Shown one piece after another: positions 43,050 through 51,302 of a stretch of DNA of 64,000 nt. The notes under the pieces are model-generated. The model was not told the DNA's origin and ran no database searches. It saw only the letters and a list, made by a program, of their open reading frames with translations. The stretch spans positions 96,960 through 160,959 of the forward strand of contig NZ_FNPZ01000001.1 of the NCBI RefSeq assembly GCF_900107435.1, written 5' to 3'. A program made the position numbers and the translations under genes. Origin of the DNA: Herbiconiux ginsengi. Its GTDB lineage: Bacteria; Actinomycetota; Actinomycetes; Actinomycetales; Microbacteriaceae. Within the stretch, counting starts at the first letter, position 1. The number at the start of each line of letters is the position of its first letter.

Positions 43050-43838
43050 TCAGATGATGACCGGATCCCAGGTGGGCTTGTTCGCGAAGGCGTCGAGGTA
43101 GTAGTCGAGCTCGGTGAGCATGCTCGCCGCCTCTTCGTCGACCACGACCGTGGCCCGCGGATGCAGCTGGATGGCCGACGCCGGAACGCTCGCCGTGAGT
43201 GGTCCCTCGACCGCCGCCGCGACAGCGTGCGCCTTGGCGGCACCGAAGGCGAGCAGCACGAGACGGCGCGCACGCAGGATGGTGCCGAGCCCCTGCGTGA
43301 TGCTGTGGATCGGCACGTCGTCGACCGAGTCGAAGAAGCGGGCGTTGTCTTCCCGGGTCTGCTTCGTGAGTGTCTTCACACGGGTGAGCGATGCGAACGA
43401 GGAGCCGGGCTCGTTGAAGCCGATGTGCCCGTCGGTGCCCACGCCGAGGATCTGCAGGTCGACCCCGCCGGCCGCGAGGATCGCATCCTCGTAGCGCTCC
43501 CCCGCCGTCTCGATGCCGAGCGGCCGGCCGTCGGGCACATGCACGCTCGCCGGGTTGAGCCGCAGCGGACGCACCACCTCGCGGTCGATGACCGAGTGGT
43601 AGCTCTCCGGATGCGTCACCGGAATGCCCACGTACTCGTCGAGCGCGAAGCCGCGCACCGCCGAGAGGTCGAGCCCGACCGCCACACGCTCGGCCAGCGC
43701 CCGGTAGACCGGCAGAGGCGTGTCGCCCGTCGCGAGCCCGAGCACCGCATCCGGTCTCCCCGTCACGAGCCGCTCGATCGCCTCGGCCACCAGGGCTCCG
43801 GCCGCTTCGCGGCTGCCGACGACGATCACTTCTGCCAC
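43050..43838 (-). CDS. nagB: glucosamine-6-phosphate deaminase, paralogue 2
   Basis: 262 residues from GTG 43838, supported by GGAGAGAGGG on its strand; GTG 43829 would give a shorter form. Motifs: GLATGDTPLPVY, FALDEYVGIP, GVGTDGHIGFNEPGSSF (Asp at the E. coli Asp141 position), RVKTLTKQTREDNARFF. Starts 13 bp inside the ROK kinase gene, so it is coupled to it. About 50-60% similar by eye to the copy at 33493; the two belong to separately regulated modules. Confidence 0.94.
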   Translation of the reverse strand: MAEVIVVGSREAAGALVAEAIERLVTGRPDAVLGLATGDTPLPVYRALAERVAVGLDLSAVRGFALDEYVGIPVTHPESYHSVIDREVVRPLRLNPASVHVPDGRPLGIETAGERYEDAILAAGGVDLQILGVGTDGHIGFNEPGSSFASLTRVKTLTKQTREDNARFFDSVDDVPIHSITQGLGTILRARRLVLLAFGAAKAHAVAAAVEGPLTASVPASAIQLHPRATVVVDEEAASMLTELDYYLDAFANKPTWDPVII

Positions 43839-44869
43839 GTGGCGACCCTCTCTCCGCGATCGGTGTTCCTGGTCTTCTCGACCCGGGTCACCGGTGCTCC
43901 CACCAGGGCCGCGCCGACCGCGGCCGCCGGGAATCCGGCCGGCACGAGCTGCACGCGACTCTCGAGTCCGAGCGAGGCCAGGAACGGCGACTCCACCGCC
44001 CAGGATGTCAGAACCCGGCGCACCTCGTCGAGCAGCCATCCTCCGAGGTTGCTGAGCCCGCCGCCGATCATCACGATCTCGACGTCGACGGTGAGCACGA
44101 GCACCCGCACCGCCGCGGCCACGTTGTCGACGAGCAGGGAGAGGATGGCCAGCGCGCTCTCGTCGCCGGCATCGGCGGCGGCCAGCAACGAGCGGGCGGG
44201 AATCGGGTCGTCGGTCGCCCACTGGCGGGCGATGGCCGACCCGGAGGCCACGGTCTCCAGACAGCCACGCTGCCCGCACGGGCAGAGCACGCCGTTCGGG
44301 TCGACCGGGATGTGGCCGATCTCCCCCGCCGTGCCGCGCGCTCCACGCCAGAGCGCGCCGTCGATCACCAGTCCGGCCGCGAGACCCGTGCCCAGGTTCA
44401 GATACGCCATGCTGTGGCCGTTGGGCGCCGCCCCTGCAGCGCCCCCGGCCACGAAGTCCGCGGCGCCACCCGGATCGGCGTCTCCCCGTCCGACGTTCGA
44501 CCCTCGGGTCATCAGGTGGTAGGCGCCGAGCGCGGCCGCCTTCACGTCGTTCTCGACCTTCACGTCGAGGCCGAGCGCCGCGGTGAGGCGCTGCCCCACG
44601 TCGAGTTCGTCGAAGCCGAGGTTGACGGCGTGCGAGACGGTGCCGGTGACGACATCGACCTGACCGGGGATGCCGATGCCCACCGATTCGAAAGCGCTCA
44701 CCGGAACGCCCGTGATCTCGGCGATGCGGGTCACGCCCTCGATGGCGGTGCGGATCACCGCCTCCGGGCCGAAGCCGGTGGCGAGCCGCACGCGGTCGAC
44801 GATCGTTCCGTCGTCGTCGACCGCGACCGCATCCGTCTTCGTTCCGCCGATGTCGAGCCCGAGCCTCAT
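43826..44869 (-). CDS. ROK-family sugar kinase, probable N-acetylglucosamine kinase
   Basis: 347 residues from ATG 44869, overlapping the nagZ stop (ATGA). Phosphate loop GLDIGGTKTDAVAV; GIGIPGQVD; ROK zinc site in GEIGHIPV and CPCGQRGCLE; catalytic Asp in VENDVKAAALG. No DNA-binding domain, so it is an enzyme rather than a repressor. A Gly/Ala-rich insertion near residue 130-145 is unusual. Position after nagZ predicts phosphorylation of the GlcNAc that NagZ releases. Confidence 0.9.
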   Translation of the reverse strand: MRLGLDIGGTKTDAVAVDDDGTIVDRVRLATGFGPEAVIRTAIEGVTRIAEITGVPVSAFESVGIGIPGQVDVVTGTVSHAVNLGFDELDVGQRLTAALGLDVKVENDVKAAALGAYHLMTRGSNVGRGDADPGGAADFVAGGAAGAAPNGHSMAYLNLGTGLAAGLVIDGALWRGARGTAGEIGHIPVDPNGVLCPCGQRGCLETVASGSAIARQWATDDPIPARSLLAAADAGDESALAILSLLVDNVAAAVRVLVLTVDVEIVMIGGGLSNLGGWLLDEVRRVLTSWAVESPFLASLGLESRVQLVPAGFPAAAVGAALVGAPVTRVEKTRNTDRGERVATWQK

Positions 44870-46368
44870 GGCCGCACCCCGTTCTCGATCAGGAGGGCCG
44901 CAAGAGCGTCGCCGACGAGCGCTGAAGCGCCGAACGTCGCGACGCCCGCGTAGCGCGGATCGTCGCCGGGCCAACCCATGTCGACGACCACGACCCGCTC
45001 GTGCCGGGCTCGCAGGGCGTCGATGAGGTCGGTCACCCGTGGTCGGCGCTCGTTGTCCTTGCCGATGACGAGAACAGATGCCTCGAGCGGCATATCTCCG
45101 ATCCGGTCGTCCCCGTCCTCTTCGGTGACCTCCACCACCGGCAACACCATCCCGGCCTCGGCGAGCGCACGGAACGGCCCCCAGGGCACGGCGCCCACGG
45201 CGATGTTGGCGACGGTGTCGACCCGCACCACCACCCAGCCGGCACCGCGAAGGGTCTCCGCCGCCGCCGGGTCGAGTGCGAAGGAGGAGACGACACGGCG
45301 GGCATCCGGCATCGCTGCCACGAGTGCCGCGTCCGGCGTCGCCGCGCCCGGCGTCGCACCGGGCACCCCGCCGGCCCGCACCTCGGCGTCGCGGATGCGG
45401 TCTCCCAACTGCCGGAGCCGCACCGTCGCCTCGGCGAGACGCGCCACCGTCAGCTCCCCGTCGACGAGCGCCGACGACACCCGATCGACGATGTCGTCGA
45501 TCTGCTGCTCGGTGTTCTTCGTGCCGATGCAGAGCAGATCGCAGCCGGCGGCGAGGGCCCGCACGGCGGCGGCCGGGATGCCGATCTCGCCCGACGCACC
45601 CACCATGTCGAGGGCGTCGCTCACGATCACGCCGTCGAAGCCCAGCTCGCCGCGCAACACACCCTCGAGCACGGCGGCCGAGAACGTGGCCGGCTGCGCG
45701 GGGTCGAGCCGAGGCAGCACGATATGGCTCGTCATCACGGTGAAAGCGCCGGCGCGCACGGCGGCCGCGAACGGCAGCAGCTCCCGTTCGCGGAGAGTCT
45801 CGATCGAGGCGTTGACGCTCGGCAGCGCGAGGTGTGAATCCTGCGCCGTGTCGCCGTGCCCCGGGAAGTGCTTGATGCTCGCCGCGACACCCTGTGCCTG
45901 CAGTCCCTCGACCCAGGCGGCGCTGTGCCGTGCGACGAGGGCCGGGTCGCTGCCGAAGCTGCGGATGCCGATGACCGGGTTGCGCGGGTTCGAGTTGATG
46001 TCGACGTCGGGCGCGAAGTCGAGGTTCACGCCCACCGCCCGCAGCTCGGCGCCGACGGCCGAGGCGACCGAGCGTGTGGCGTCGAGGTCGTCGAGCCGCC
46101 CGAGCACCGCGTTGCCCGGGAAGGGCGAGCCGCGGTCGTAGTAGAGGCGGGTGACGTCGCCGCCCTCCTCGTCGATCGCGATCAAGGCATCAGGGTTCGC
46201 CGCGCGGATCGCGTCGGTCAGCGCCCGCAGCTGGGAGGTCGAGACGATGTTCTCGCCGAACAGGCACACTCCGCCGAGTCCTTCGCGGAGCATCCGTTCC
46301 ACCCATTCCGGCAGAGTGGTTCCGACGAACCCGGGCAGGAGGGTGCCCAGGATGTGCTGCCGGCTCAT
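44866..46368 (-). CDS. nagZ: beta-N-acetylhexosaminidase, glycoside hydrolase family 3 (NagZ)
   Basis: 500 residues from ATG 46368, overlapping the permease stop. No signal peptide. The GH3 barrel (about 1-340) has IDEEGGDVTRL, the substrate-binding KHFPGHGDT with the downstream DSH that carries the general acid/base dyad of NagZ enzymes, and the nucleophile Asp in VSDALDM. A C-terminal Rossmann-like domain (about 380-500) is present as in two-domain Bacillus NagZ. Cleaves GlcNAc from GlcNAc-MurNAc(-peptide). Cytoplasmic location implies that disaccharides are imported first. Confidence 0.93.
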   Translation of the reverse strand: MSRQHILGTLLPGFVGTTLPEWVERMLREGLGGVCLFGENIVSTSQLRALTDAIRAANPDALIAIDEEGGDVTRLYYDRGSPFPGNAVLGRLDDLDATRSVASAVGAELRAVGVNLDFAPDVDINSNPRNPVIGIRSFGSDPALVARHSAAWVEGLQAQGVAASIKHFPGHGDTAQDSHLALPSVNASIETLRERELLPFAAAVRAGAFTVMTSHIVLPRLDPAQPATFSAAVLEGVLRGELGFDGVIVSDALDMVGASGEIGIPAAAVRALAAGCDLLCIGTKNTEQQIDDIVDRVSSALVDGELTVARLAEATVRLRQLGDRIRDAEVRAGGVPGATPGAATPDAALVAAMPDARRVVSSFALDPAAAETLRGAGWVVVRVDTVANIAVGAVPWGPFRALAEAGMVLPVVEVTEEDGDDRIGDMPLEASVLVIGKDNERRPRVTDLIDALRARHERVVVVDMGWPGDDPRYAGVATFGASALVGDALAALLIENGVRP

Positions 46369-47246
46369 CCCTTCACCGCCCCACTGACGAGCCCCGAGGT
46401 CATCCGTCCCTGAACGATCAGGAAGAACACGATCACCGGGATGGCCATCAGCGTCGACCCCGCCATGATGGCGGCCCAGTTCGTGGTGCCGGTGACCTGC
46501 TGGAAGGTGCGGAGCCAGACCGGCAAGGTCATCATCTCGGGCCGAGAGTTCACCACGAGGGCGAGCAGGAACTCGTTCCAGGCCTGGATGAACCCGAACA
46601 CACCGGTGGCCACCAGCCCGGGCGCGAGCAAGGGGAACGTGATCCTCCAGAACGCACCGGTGCGCGAGCATCCGTCGATCATCGCCGACTCCTCGAGTTC
46701 GACCGGCACGCCGTTCACGAAGCCGCGCAGGGTCCAGATGGTGAACGGCAGCACGGTGGCCACGTAGACGAGCGTGAGGCCCGCGATGGTGTTGAGCAGT
46801 CCCCAGCCGTCGAGCACCCGGTAGGTCGAGACGATCATGGCCTCGGCCGGGATCATCTGGATGATGAGGATGGCGAAGATGAACGTCTTGCGACTCTTGA
46901 AGCGGTAGCGGGTCACGGCGAGCGAGGCGAGGAAGGCGAACACCAGGGCGATGACCACGGTCGAGAGGGTGACCATCAGCGAATTGCCGAGCGCGGGCAG
47001 GAATGGTGCCCGACCCGGATCGAAGATCACCGTCTCGTAGTTCGCCGTGGTGAGGTGCTGGGGCACGAAGTTCGGCACGCTGCCGCGGATCTCGTTGTTG
47101 GGCTGCAGCGAGGTGTTCACCATCCAGTAGACGGGGAACACCGAGAACAGGAACACGACGACGGAGGCGACGCCGAGCAGGATGCCGGTGGTGCGCTTGC
47201 GAGGACTGACCCGGCGTCGGGCGGGCCGGGCGGTGATGGCGGTCAC
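46365..47246 (-). CDS. CUT1 sugar ABC transporter permease, MalG-like (module B)
   Basis: 293 residues, six helices, EAA motif ELEESAMIDGCSRTGAFWRITFPLL. Basic N-terminus TARPARRRVSPRKR. Overlaps the MalF-like gene upstream and nagZ downstream by 4 bp each. Confidence 0.93.
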   Translation of the reverse strand: MTAITARPARRRVSPRKRTTGILLGVASVVVFLFSVFPVYWMVNTSLQPNNEIRGSVPNFVPQHLTTANYETVIFDPGRAPFLPALGNSLMVTLSTVVIALVFAFLASLAVTRYRFKSRKTFIFAILIIQMIPAEAMIVSTYRVLDGWGLLNTIAGLTLVYVATVLPFTIWTLRGFVNGVPVELEESAMIDGCSRTGAFWRITFPLLAPGLVATGVFGFIQAWNEFLLALVVNSRPEMMTLPVWLRTFQQVTGTTNWAAIMAGSTLMAIPVIVFFLIVQGRMTSGLVSGAVKG

Positions 47247-48232
47247 TGTTCCTCCTCCTTGAGGCTGCGGCGCACGTAGAAGATCGAGATGCCCACCATG
47301 AGGATGACCATGATCACGGCGATCGCGCCGCCGGTGCCGTAGTCGCCCTTGCCGAGCGAGATCTGATAGATGTACACGCCGAGCGTGGAGGTCTGCTCCT
47401 TGATGCCGCCGATGCCCTGCAGGGCGAAGATCTGCGTGAAGACGCGCAGATCCCAGATCACCTGCAGGATGATCACGACCACGAAGATGCTCCGGAGGTA
47501 CGGGAAGACGATGAGGCGGAAGCGCTGCCAGGCGCCCGCGCCGTCGAGCTGCGAAGCCTCCAGCACCTCGTCGGGAACCTGGGTGAGGCCGGCGAAGATG
47601 GTGAATGCCACGAACGGCACGGCACCCCAGGTGACGATGATGGTGGCCACCACGAAGAACGAGAACGGGTCGATCAGCCAGGAGTGGTTGGTGAAGTCCT
47701 GGCCGCTCACGGCTTCGAGCAGGTAGTTCACCACGCCGTACTGGGTGTCGAACATCCAGCCCCAGACGATGGTGGCGGTGAGCGCGGGCATCGCCCAGGC
47801 CAGCAGCAGGCCCACACTCACGAGCACCTTGAAGAACTTGTTGACGCGGTGCATCAGCAGCGCGACCAGGGTGCCCAGCACCATCGCGGTCACCACGTTG
47901 GCCGCGCAGAACAGGATGCTGCGGCCGAGCACCGCCCAGAACTGGGGATCGGTGAGCACGCGCACGTAGTTGTCGAATCCGACGAAGGGAGCGGGTGCAC
48001 CGAACACCTGCGATCGGCCGAATTCCTGGAACGACATCACGAACAGCTGGATGAGCGGCCAGCCGATCACCACGGCCAGGATCACGAGCGCCGGCACGAG
48101 CAGCACGATGGGGGTGAAGCGGCCCGGGCGGGTGCGTCGTTGCAGCCGCCTGCTCTTCGGGCCGAGCTCGGGCGGCAGCTCCTGCAAGCCACCCGACTCG
48201 TGCTCCCTGATCAGGGTCACGGACGAGCTCAT
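47243..48232 (-). CDS. CUT1 sugar ABC transporter permease, MalF-like (module B)
   Basis: 329 residues; long polar N-terminus (about 1-40), six helices, EAA motif EVLEASQLDGAGAWQRFRLIVFPYL. GGGAGGA precedes ATG 48232. A 127-bp gap with a hairpin separates it from the binding protein gene. Confidence 0.93.
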   Translation of the reverse strand: MSSSVTLIREHESGGLQELPPELGPKSRRLQRRTRPGRFTPIVLLVPALVILAVVIGWPLIQLFVMSFQEFGRSQVFGAPAPFVGFDNYVRVLTDPQFWAVLGRSILFCAANVVTAMVLGTLVALLMHRVNKFFKVLVSVGLLLAWAMPALTATIVWGWMFDTQYGVVNYLLEAVSGQDFTNHSWLIDPFSFFVVATIIVTWGAVPFVAFTIFAGLTQVPDEVLEASQLDGAGAWQRFRLIVFPYLRSIFVVVIILQVIWDLRVFTQIFALQGIGGIKEQTSTLGVYIYQISLGKGDYGTGGAIAVIMVILMVGISIFYVRRSLKEEEQ

Positions 48233-48270
48233 CGGGGTCCTCCCGTTAAGATTGCGGTGTGCCTCTCACC

Positions 48271-48285
48271 TTCCTAGGGCGATGG
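48271..48285. repeat. direct repeat TTCCTAGGGCGATGG, copy 1 (upstream of the MalF-like gene)
   Basis: Fifteen bases identical to 49653-49667, extended by a shared TCTGG three bases further on. Both copies precede genes of the same operon. On the coding strand each copy contributes an AGGAA(A)GG purine run. Confidence 0.6.
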
Positions 48286-48295
48286 GCGTCTGGAC

Positions 48296-48331
48296 CGGCG
48301 GTGGCCGCTGTTCGCGCAGCGGCCACCGCCG
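48296..48331. terminator. intercistronic 15-bp perfect hairpin between binding protein and permease genes (module B)
   Basis: Arms 48296-48310 and 48317-48331 pair perfectly around TTCGCG. Lies 29 bp after the binding protein stop inside the operon. A stable hairpin here typically protects the binding protein mRNA or causes partial termination, so that binding protein exceeds permease. Confidence 0.65.
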
Positions 48332-48359
48332 TTTCTCTCGGCTCCGAGGAGCCGGGAGG

Positions 48360-49640
48360 CTAGGAATTCAGGATGCCGTCGATCTTCTCGTCGAGCGCCT
48401 TCGCGAGCTGCTCCACGTCGCCGCCCTCGGCGATCGACACGAAGAAGTCGGTGAGCGCTCCGGAGGCCTCGACGTCGGCCCACTTCGGCGAGGCCGGGGT
48501 GAGCTTGGCGTTGGCCGCGGCCTCGGCGATCGCTTTCGCGACGTCGTCGGTGCCGAGGGTGGACGCCAGCGAGAGCTTGGCGGGAACGAGACCGTTCTCG
48601 CCGAGGATCGTCTGGTAGTCGTCGCTCAGCATGATCTCGAGCGCGTCGGTGGCGAGGTCGGGATGAGCCGACTTGGCCGCCACGGCGATGTTCGAGCCAC
48701 CGGCGAAGACGTGTGCCGCGCCACCGTCCTTGCCCGGGAGGGCGTAGACGCCGAGGTTGGCTTCCTGATCGGGGCAGCCGGGCGCATCCGCGTCGGCCGG
48801 GGCGAGGATCGATCCCTTCACCCAGCTGGGCGCCGACAGGTTGGCGACGGTGCCCTCGCAGAACGGCACCTGCGGGTCGGTCTCGTTGCCGTCCTTCGGA
48901 GCCACGGAGGCCTTGGTCATGACCTCCTGCACCTGCTTCAGCCCTTCGATCGACTCGGGGCTCGAGAAGGTCGAGGTCCAGGTGTCGCCGTCTTGCGTGG
49001 CGATCTCGCCGCCGGCCTCCCAGATGTAGGGCAGGGCGTTGTACCAGTCCTGGCCGGGGAAGTAGATGCCCGAGACGCCCGGGTTCGCCTGGGCCAGCGC
49101 GACGCCGTTGGAGACGTACTGGTCGAGGGTGGTCGGAACCGTCAGACCCGCGTTCGCGAGCAGGTCCTTCTTGTAGAACACCAGACGGGCGCCCGAGTAG
49201 TAGGGCGCGGCATAGAAGGTGCCGTCATAGCTGCCGGCCTCTACGAAGCCGGGCAGCAGGTCGTCGCCGCCGAGCTCCTCGTACTTGTCGCTGAGGTCGA
49301 GGAAGGCGCCTGCCGAGGTGAAGGCCGCGGCCTGGGTGTTGCCCACCTCCACGACGTCGGGGCTGTCGGAGCCCGAGAGGTTCGTGGTGAGCTTGTCGAC
49401 CAGGCCCGTCCAGCTCTGCTCCTCGATGGTGAGCGTCGAGCCGGGATGCTCGCTCTCGAAGGTCGTCTTCAGGTACTCGCGCGCGGCATCCGGGGTGTCG
49501 GTGCCGTTCAGCCAGACGCGGATGTCCGCGCCGTCGGCCGCGTCGGTGCTGCCTCCCGATGAAGTTCCACCGGCGCATCCGGCGAGCGCGAGGGCTGCCG
49601 TGAGGCCGAGGGCGGTGACAGCGAGTGTCGTCTTCCTCAT
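48360..49640 (-). CDS. sugar ABC transporter substrate-binding lipoprotein (module B)
   Basis: 426 residues, cluster-1 fold. Lipobox LAGC (Cys near 22). Markers: IRVWLNGTDTPDAAREYLKTTFESEHPGS at the start, VVEVGNTQAAAF, FYKKDLLANAGLTVPTTLDQY, and ILGENGLVPAK. Ligand predicted to be a GlcNAc-containing saccharide from linkage to nagZ and the kinase. Start ATG 49640 with AGGAAAGG upstream. Confidence 0.92.
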   Translation of the reverse strand: MRKTTLAVTALGLTAALALAGCAGGTSSGGSTDAADGADIRVWLNGTDTPDAAREYLKTTFESEHPGSTLTIEEQSWTGLVDKLTTNLSGSDSPDVVEVGNTQAAAFTSAGAFLDLSDKYEELGGDDLLPGFVEAGSYDGTFYAAPYYSGARLVFYKKDLLANAGLTVPTTLDQYVSNGVALAQANPGVSGIYFPGQDWYNALPYIWEAGGEIATQDGDTWTSTFSSPESIEGLKQVQEVMTKASVAPKDGNETDPQVPFCEGTVANLSAPSWVKGSILAPADADAPGCPDQEANLGVYALPGKDGGAAHVFAGGSNIAVAAKSAHPDLATDALEIMLSDDYQTILGENGLVPAKLSLASTLGTDDVAKAIAEAAANAKLTPASPKWADVEASGALTDFFVSIAEGGDVEQLAKALDEKIDGILNS

Positions 49641-49652
49641 TGTGTTCTACCT

Positions 49653-49667
49653 TTCCTAGGGCGATGG
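49653..49667. repeat. direct repeat TTCCTAGGGCGATGG, copy 2 (upstream of the binding protein gene)
   Basis: Identical over 15 bases to 48271-48285 and located between the ROK regulator stop and the binding protein start. It includes the ribosome-binding purine run for the binding protein gene. Confidence 0.6.
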
Positions 49668-49688
49668 ATATCTGGGTGCGAAGGGCTC

Positions 49689-50843
49689 TTACGAGACCCC
49701 GAGTTGGCCGGAGAGGACCATGACGGCCGCGCCGCGCAAGACGATGTCCTGCCCGAGCGTGGTCATCCGAAGCGTCACGGAGCCGTGGAACTCGGCCATC
49801 GTTCGGTTTCGGAGCGTCTCGACGGTGGCGGCCGCGAGCGGCCCGTCGAGAAGTTCGGTGGGGCCGGCGAGGATGACCTCGCTGAGGTCGAGCGCGCCGA
49901 CCACCGGGGCGAGGGCGATGCCGAGGCGTTCGCCGGCTTCGCGGAGGACGGCCGTTCGCGCGGCGTCCCCCTCCTCCTCGAGTCGTTCGATCAGGTTCGG
50001 GATGCTCAGCCACGTCTCGAGGCAGCCGCGCTTGCCGCAGGCGCACACGGCTCCCCCATCGGTGCCGACCACGACGTGGCCGATCTCGCCCGCGGCGAAG
50101 CGGCTGCCGAATAGGGGTGTGCCGCCGAGCAGCAGTCCGGCGCCGACGCCATGGCCGATCTTGATCAGCATCGCGTCGCTGTCGGCGCCGCCGAAGCTGT
50201 GCTCGGCCAGCACGGCCGCGTTCGCGTCGTTGGCCACCAGCACGGGAACTCCGAATCGGGCGTTCAGGATGCTCTGCAGCGGCATCCCGTTCCAGCCCAG
50301 GTTCGGAGCGCTCAAGACCACGCCGCCGAGGTCGACCACACCCGGCGAGCCGACGCCGATGCCGAGGATCGGCACGGTCGCCTGATCGACCAGTTGCTGC
50401 GCGAGGGCGACGACCTTCTCGACCGCGGCCTCGCCGGTGCTGCCCGCGAGAGCCACCTCGGCCCGCGCGCTGATCGTGCCGTCGAGATCGAGCAGCGCAC
50501 CCGAGAAGGTGGAGTGCTCGGAGAGGTCGAGGCCCACGATCACGAAGGCGCTGCGGTCGAGATCGAGCAGGGTGGCGGGCTTGCCGGGGCGGGTCTCTTC
50601 GCGCTGGCCGAGTTCCACCACGAGGCCGTCGGCGATGAGGTCGGCGACCAGCGCGCTCACGGTGACGCGGGTGAGGCCGGTCTCCCGGGCGATGTCGGCG
50701 CGGCTGCGCCGACCGGAGCGGTAGAGCGTCTGCAGCACGAGCGAGCGGTTGTGCCCCCGAGCGTGTTCGGGCAGCACCTTCGAACTCGGTCTCAGGGCCC
50801 TGCCGTGTGCGAAGCCGGCATTCGACGCCGATGTCGTGGTCAT
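49689..50843 (-). CDS. ROK-family transcriptional repressor (NagC-like)
   Basis: 384 residues. N-terminal winged helix (about 30-85; RADIARETGLTRVTVSALVADLI) followed by a ROK sugar-binding domain with GLDLSEHSTFSG, GIGVGSPGVVDLGG, GEIGHVVV and the zinc motif CACGKRGCLE. First gene of module B and divergent from the DUF2568-nagA pair. An ATG immediately follows a 25-bp palindrome, so autoregulation is predicted, with an amino sugar or its phosphate as inducer. Confidence 0.92.
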   Translation of the reverse strand: MTTTSASNAGFAHGRALRPSSKVLPEHARGHNRSLVLQTLYRSGRRSRADIARETGLTRVTVSALVADLIADGLVVELGQREETRPGKPATLLDLDRSAFVIVGLDLSEHSTFSGALLDLDGTISARAEVALAGSTGEAAVEKVVALAQQLVDQATVPILGIGVGSPGVVDLGGVVLSAPNLGWNGMPLQSILNARFGVPVLVANDANAAVLAEHSFGGADSDAMLIKIGHGVGAGLLLGGTPLFGSRFAAGEIGHVVVGTDGGAVCACGKRGCLETWLSIPNLIERLEEEGDAARTAVLREAGERLGIALAPVVGALDLSEVILAGPTELLDGPLAAATVETLRNRTMAEFHGSVTLRMTTLGQDIVLRGAAVMVLSGQLGVS

Positions 50844-50844
50844 G

Positions 50845-50869
50845 TTTGTTAGTAAAGCTTACGAACAAA
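50845..50869. promoter_or_regulatory. 25-bp palindromic operator next to the ROK repressor start
   Basis: Half-sites TTTGTTnGTAA and TTACnAACAAA are mirror images around a 3-nt centre at 50857, with 20 matching bases. It starts 1 bp before the ROK ATG on the leftward strand. The AT content contrasts sharply with its surroundings. TTTACAAAC at 50907-50915 resembles one half-site. Confidence 0.75.
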
Positions 50870-50948
50870 CACCTCCACAAGGCCTCGCTCCGATTTGATA
50901 GTGATCTTTACAAACTCGAAACATTTCCCTCGCTAGTACCATGGGCGA

Positions 50949-51302
50949 GTGCCAGAAGAACCCCCCGACAGCCGCCTCGGCGTCAACGACTTCGTCCGAT
51001 TCCTGCTCGAACTGTTCGCGTTCTTCACCTTCGCCTTCTGGGGCTTCGTGGCCTGGCCGTTCCCGTGGAACGTGGCGTTCGGTGTCGCGACACCGCTCTT
51101 CGCGATCGTGGTCTGGGCCCTGTTCCGCTCGCCCAAGGCCGTCATCCGCATCGACCCCTTCGGCAAGGCGCTCGTCGAGATCGTGATCATGGGCTCCGCC
51201 GCCCTGGCCTGGCTGATGCTCGGCCAGCCGATCATCGCCGTGGTGTTCGGGGTGCTCGCCGTGATCTCGGGCGTCATCGCGGGGCGCAAGGAGTTCCGGT
51301 GA
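50949..51302 (+). CDS. small DUF2568 (YrdB-like) membrane protein
   Basis: 117 residues with four predicted transmembrane helices (about 15-35, 40-58, 70-90, 92-110). Matches the YrdB/DUF2568 family of unknown function. GTG 50949 is the only plausible start; its overlap with nagA (GTGA) means the two are translated together. Confidence 0.8.
   Translation: MPEEPPDSRLGVNDFVRFLLELFAFFTFAFWGFVAWPFPWNVAFGVATPLFAIVVWALFRSPKAVIRIDPFGKALVEIVIMGSAALAWLMLGQPIIAVVFGVLAVISGVIAGRKEFR

Noticed and set aside
49689-50843. Sugar kinase annotation for the ROK protein
   Set aside because: It has an N-terminal winged helix and a strong palindrome at its own start, so it is a repressor; the ROK protein at 43826-44869 is the enzyme.
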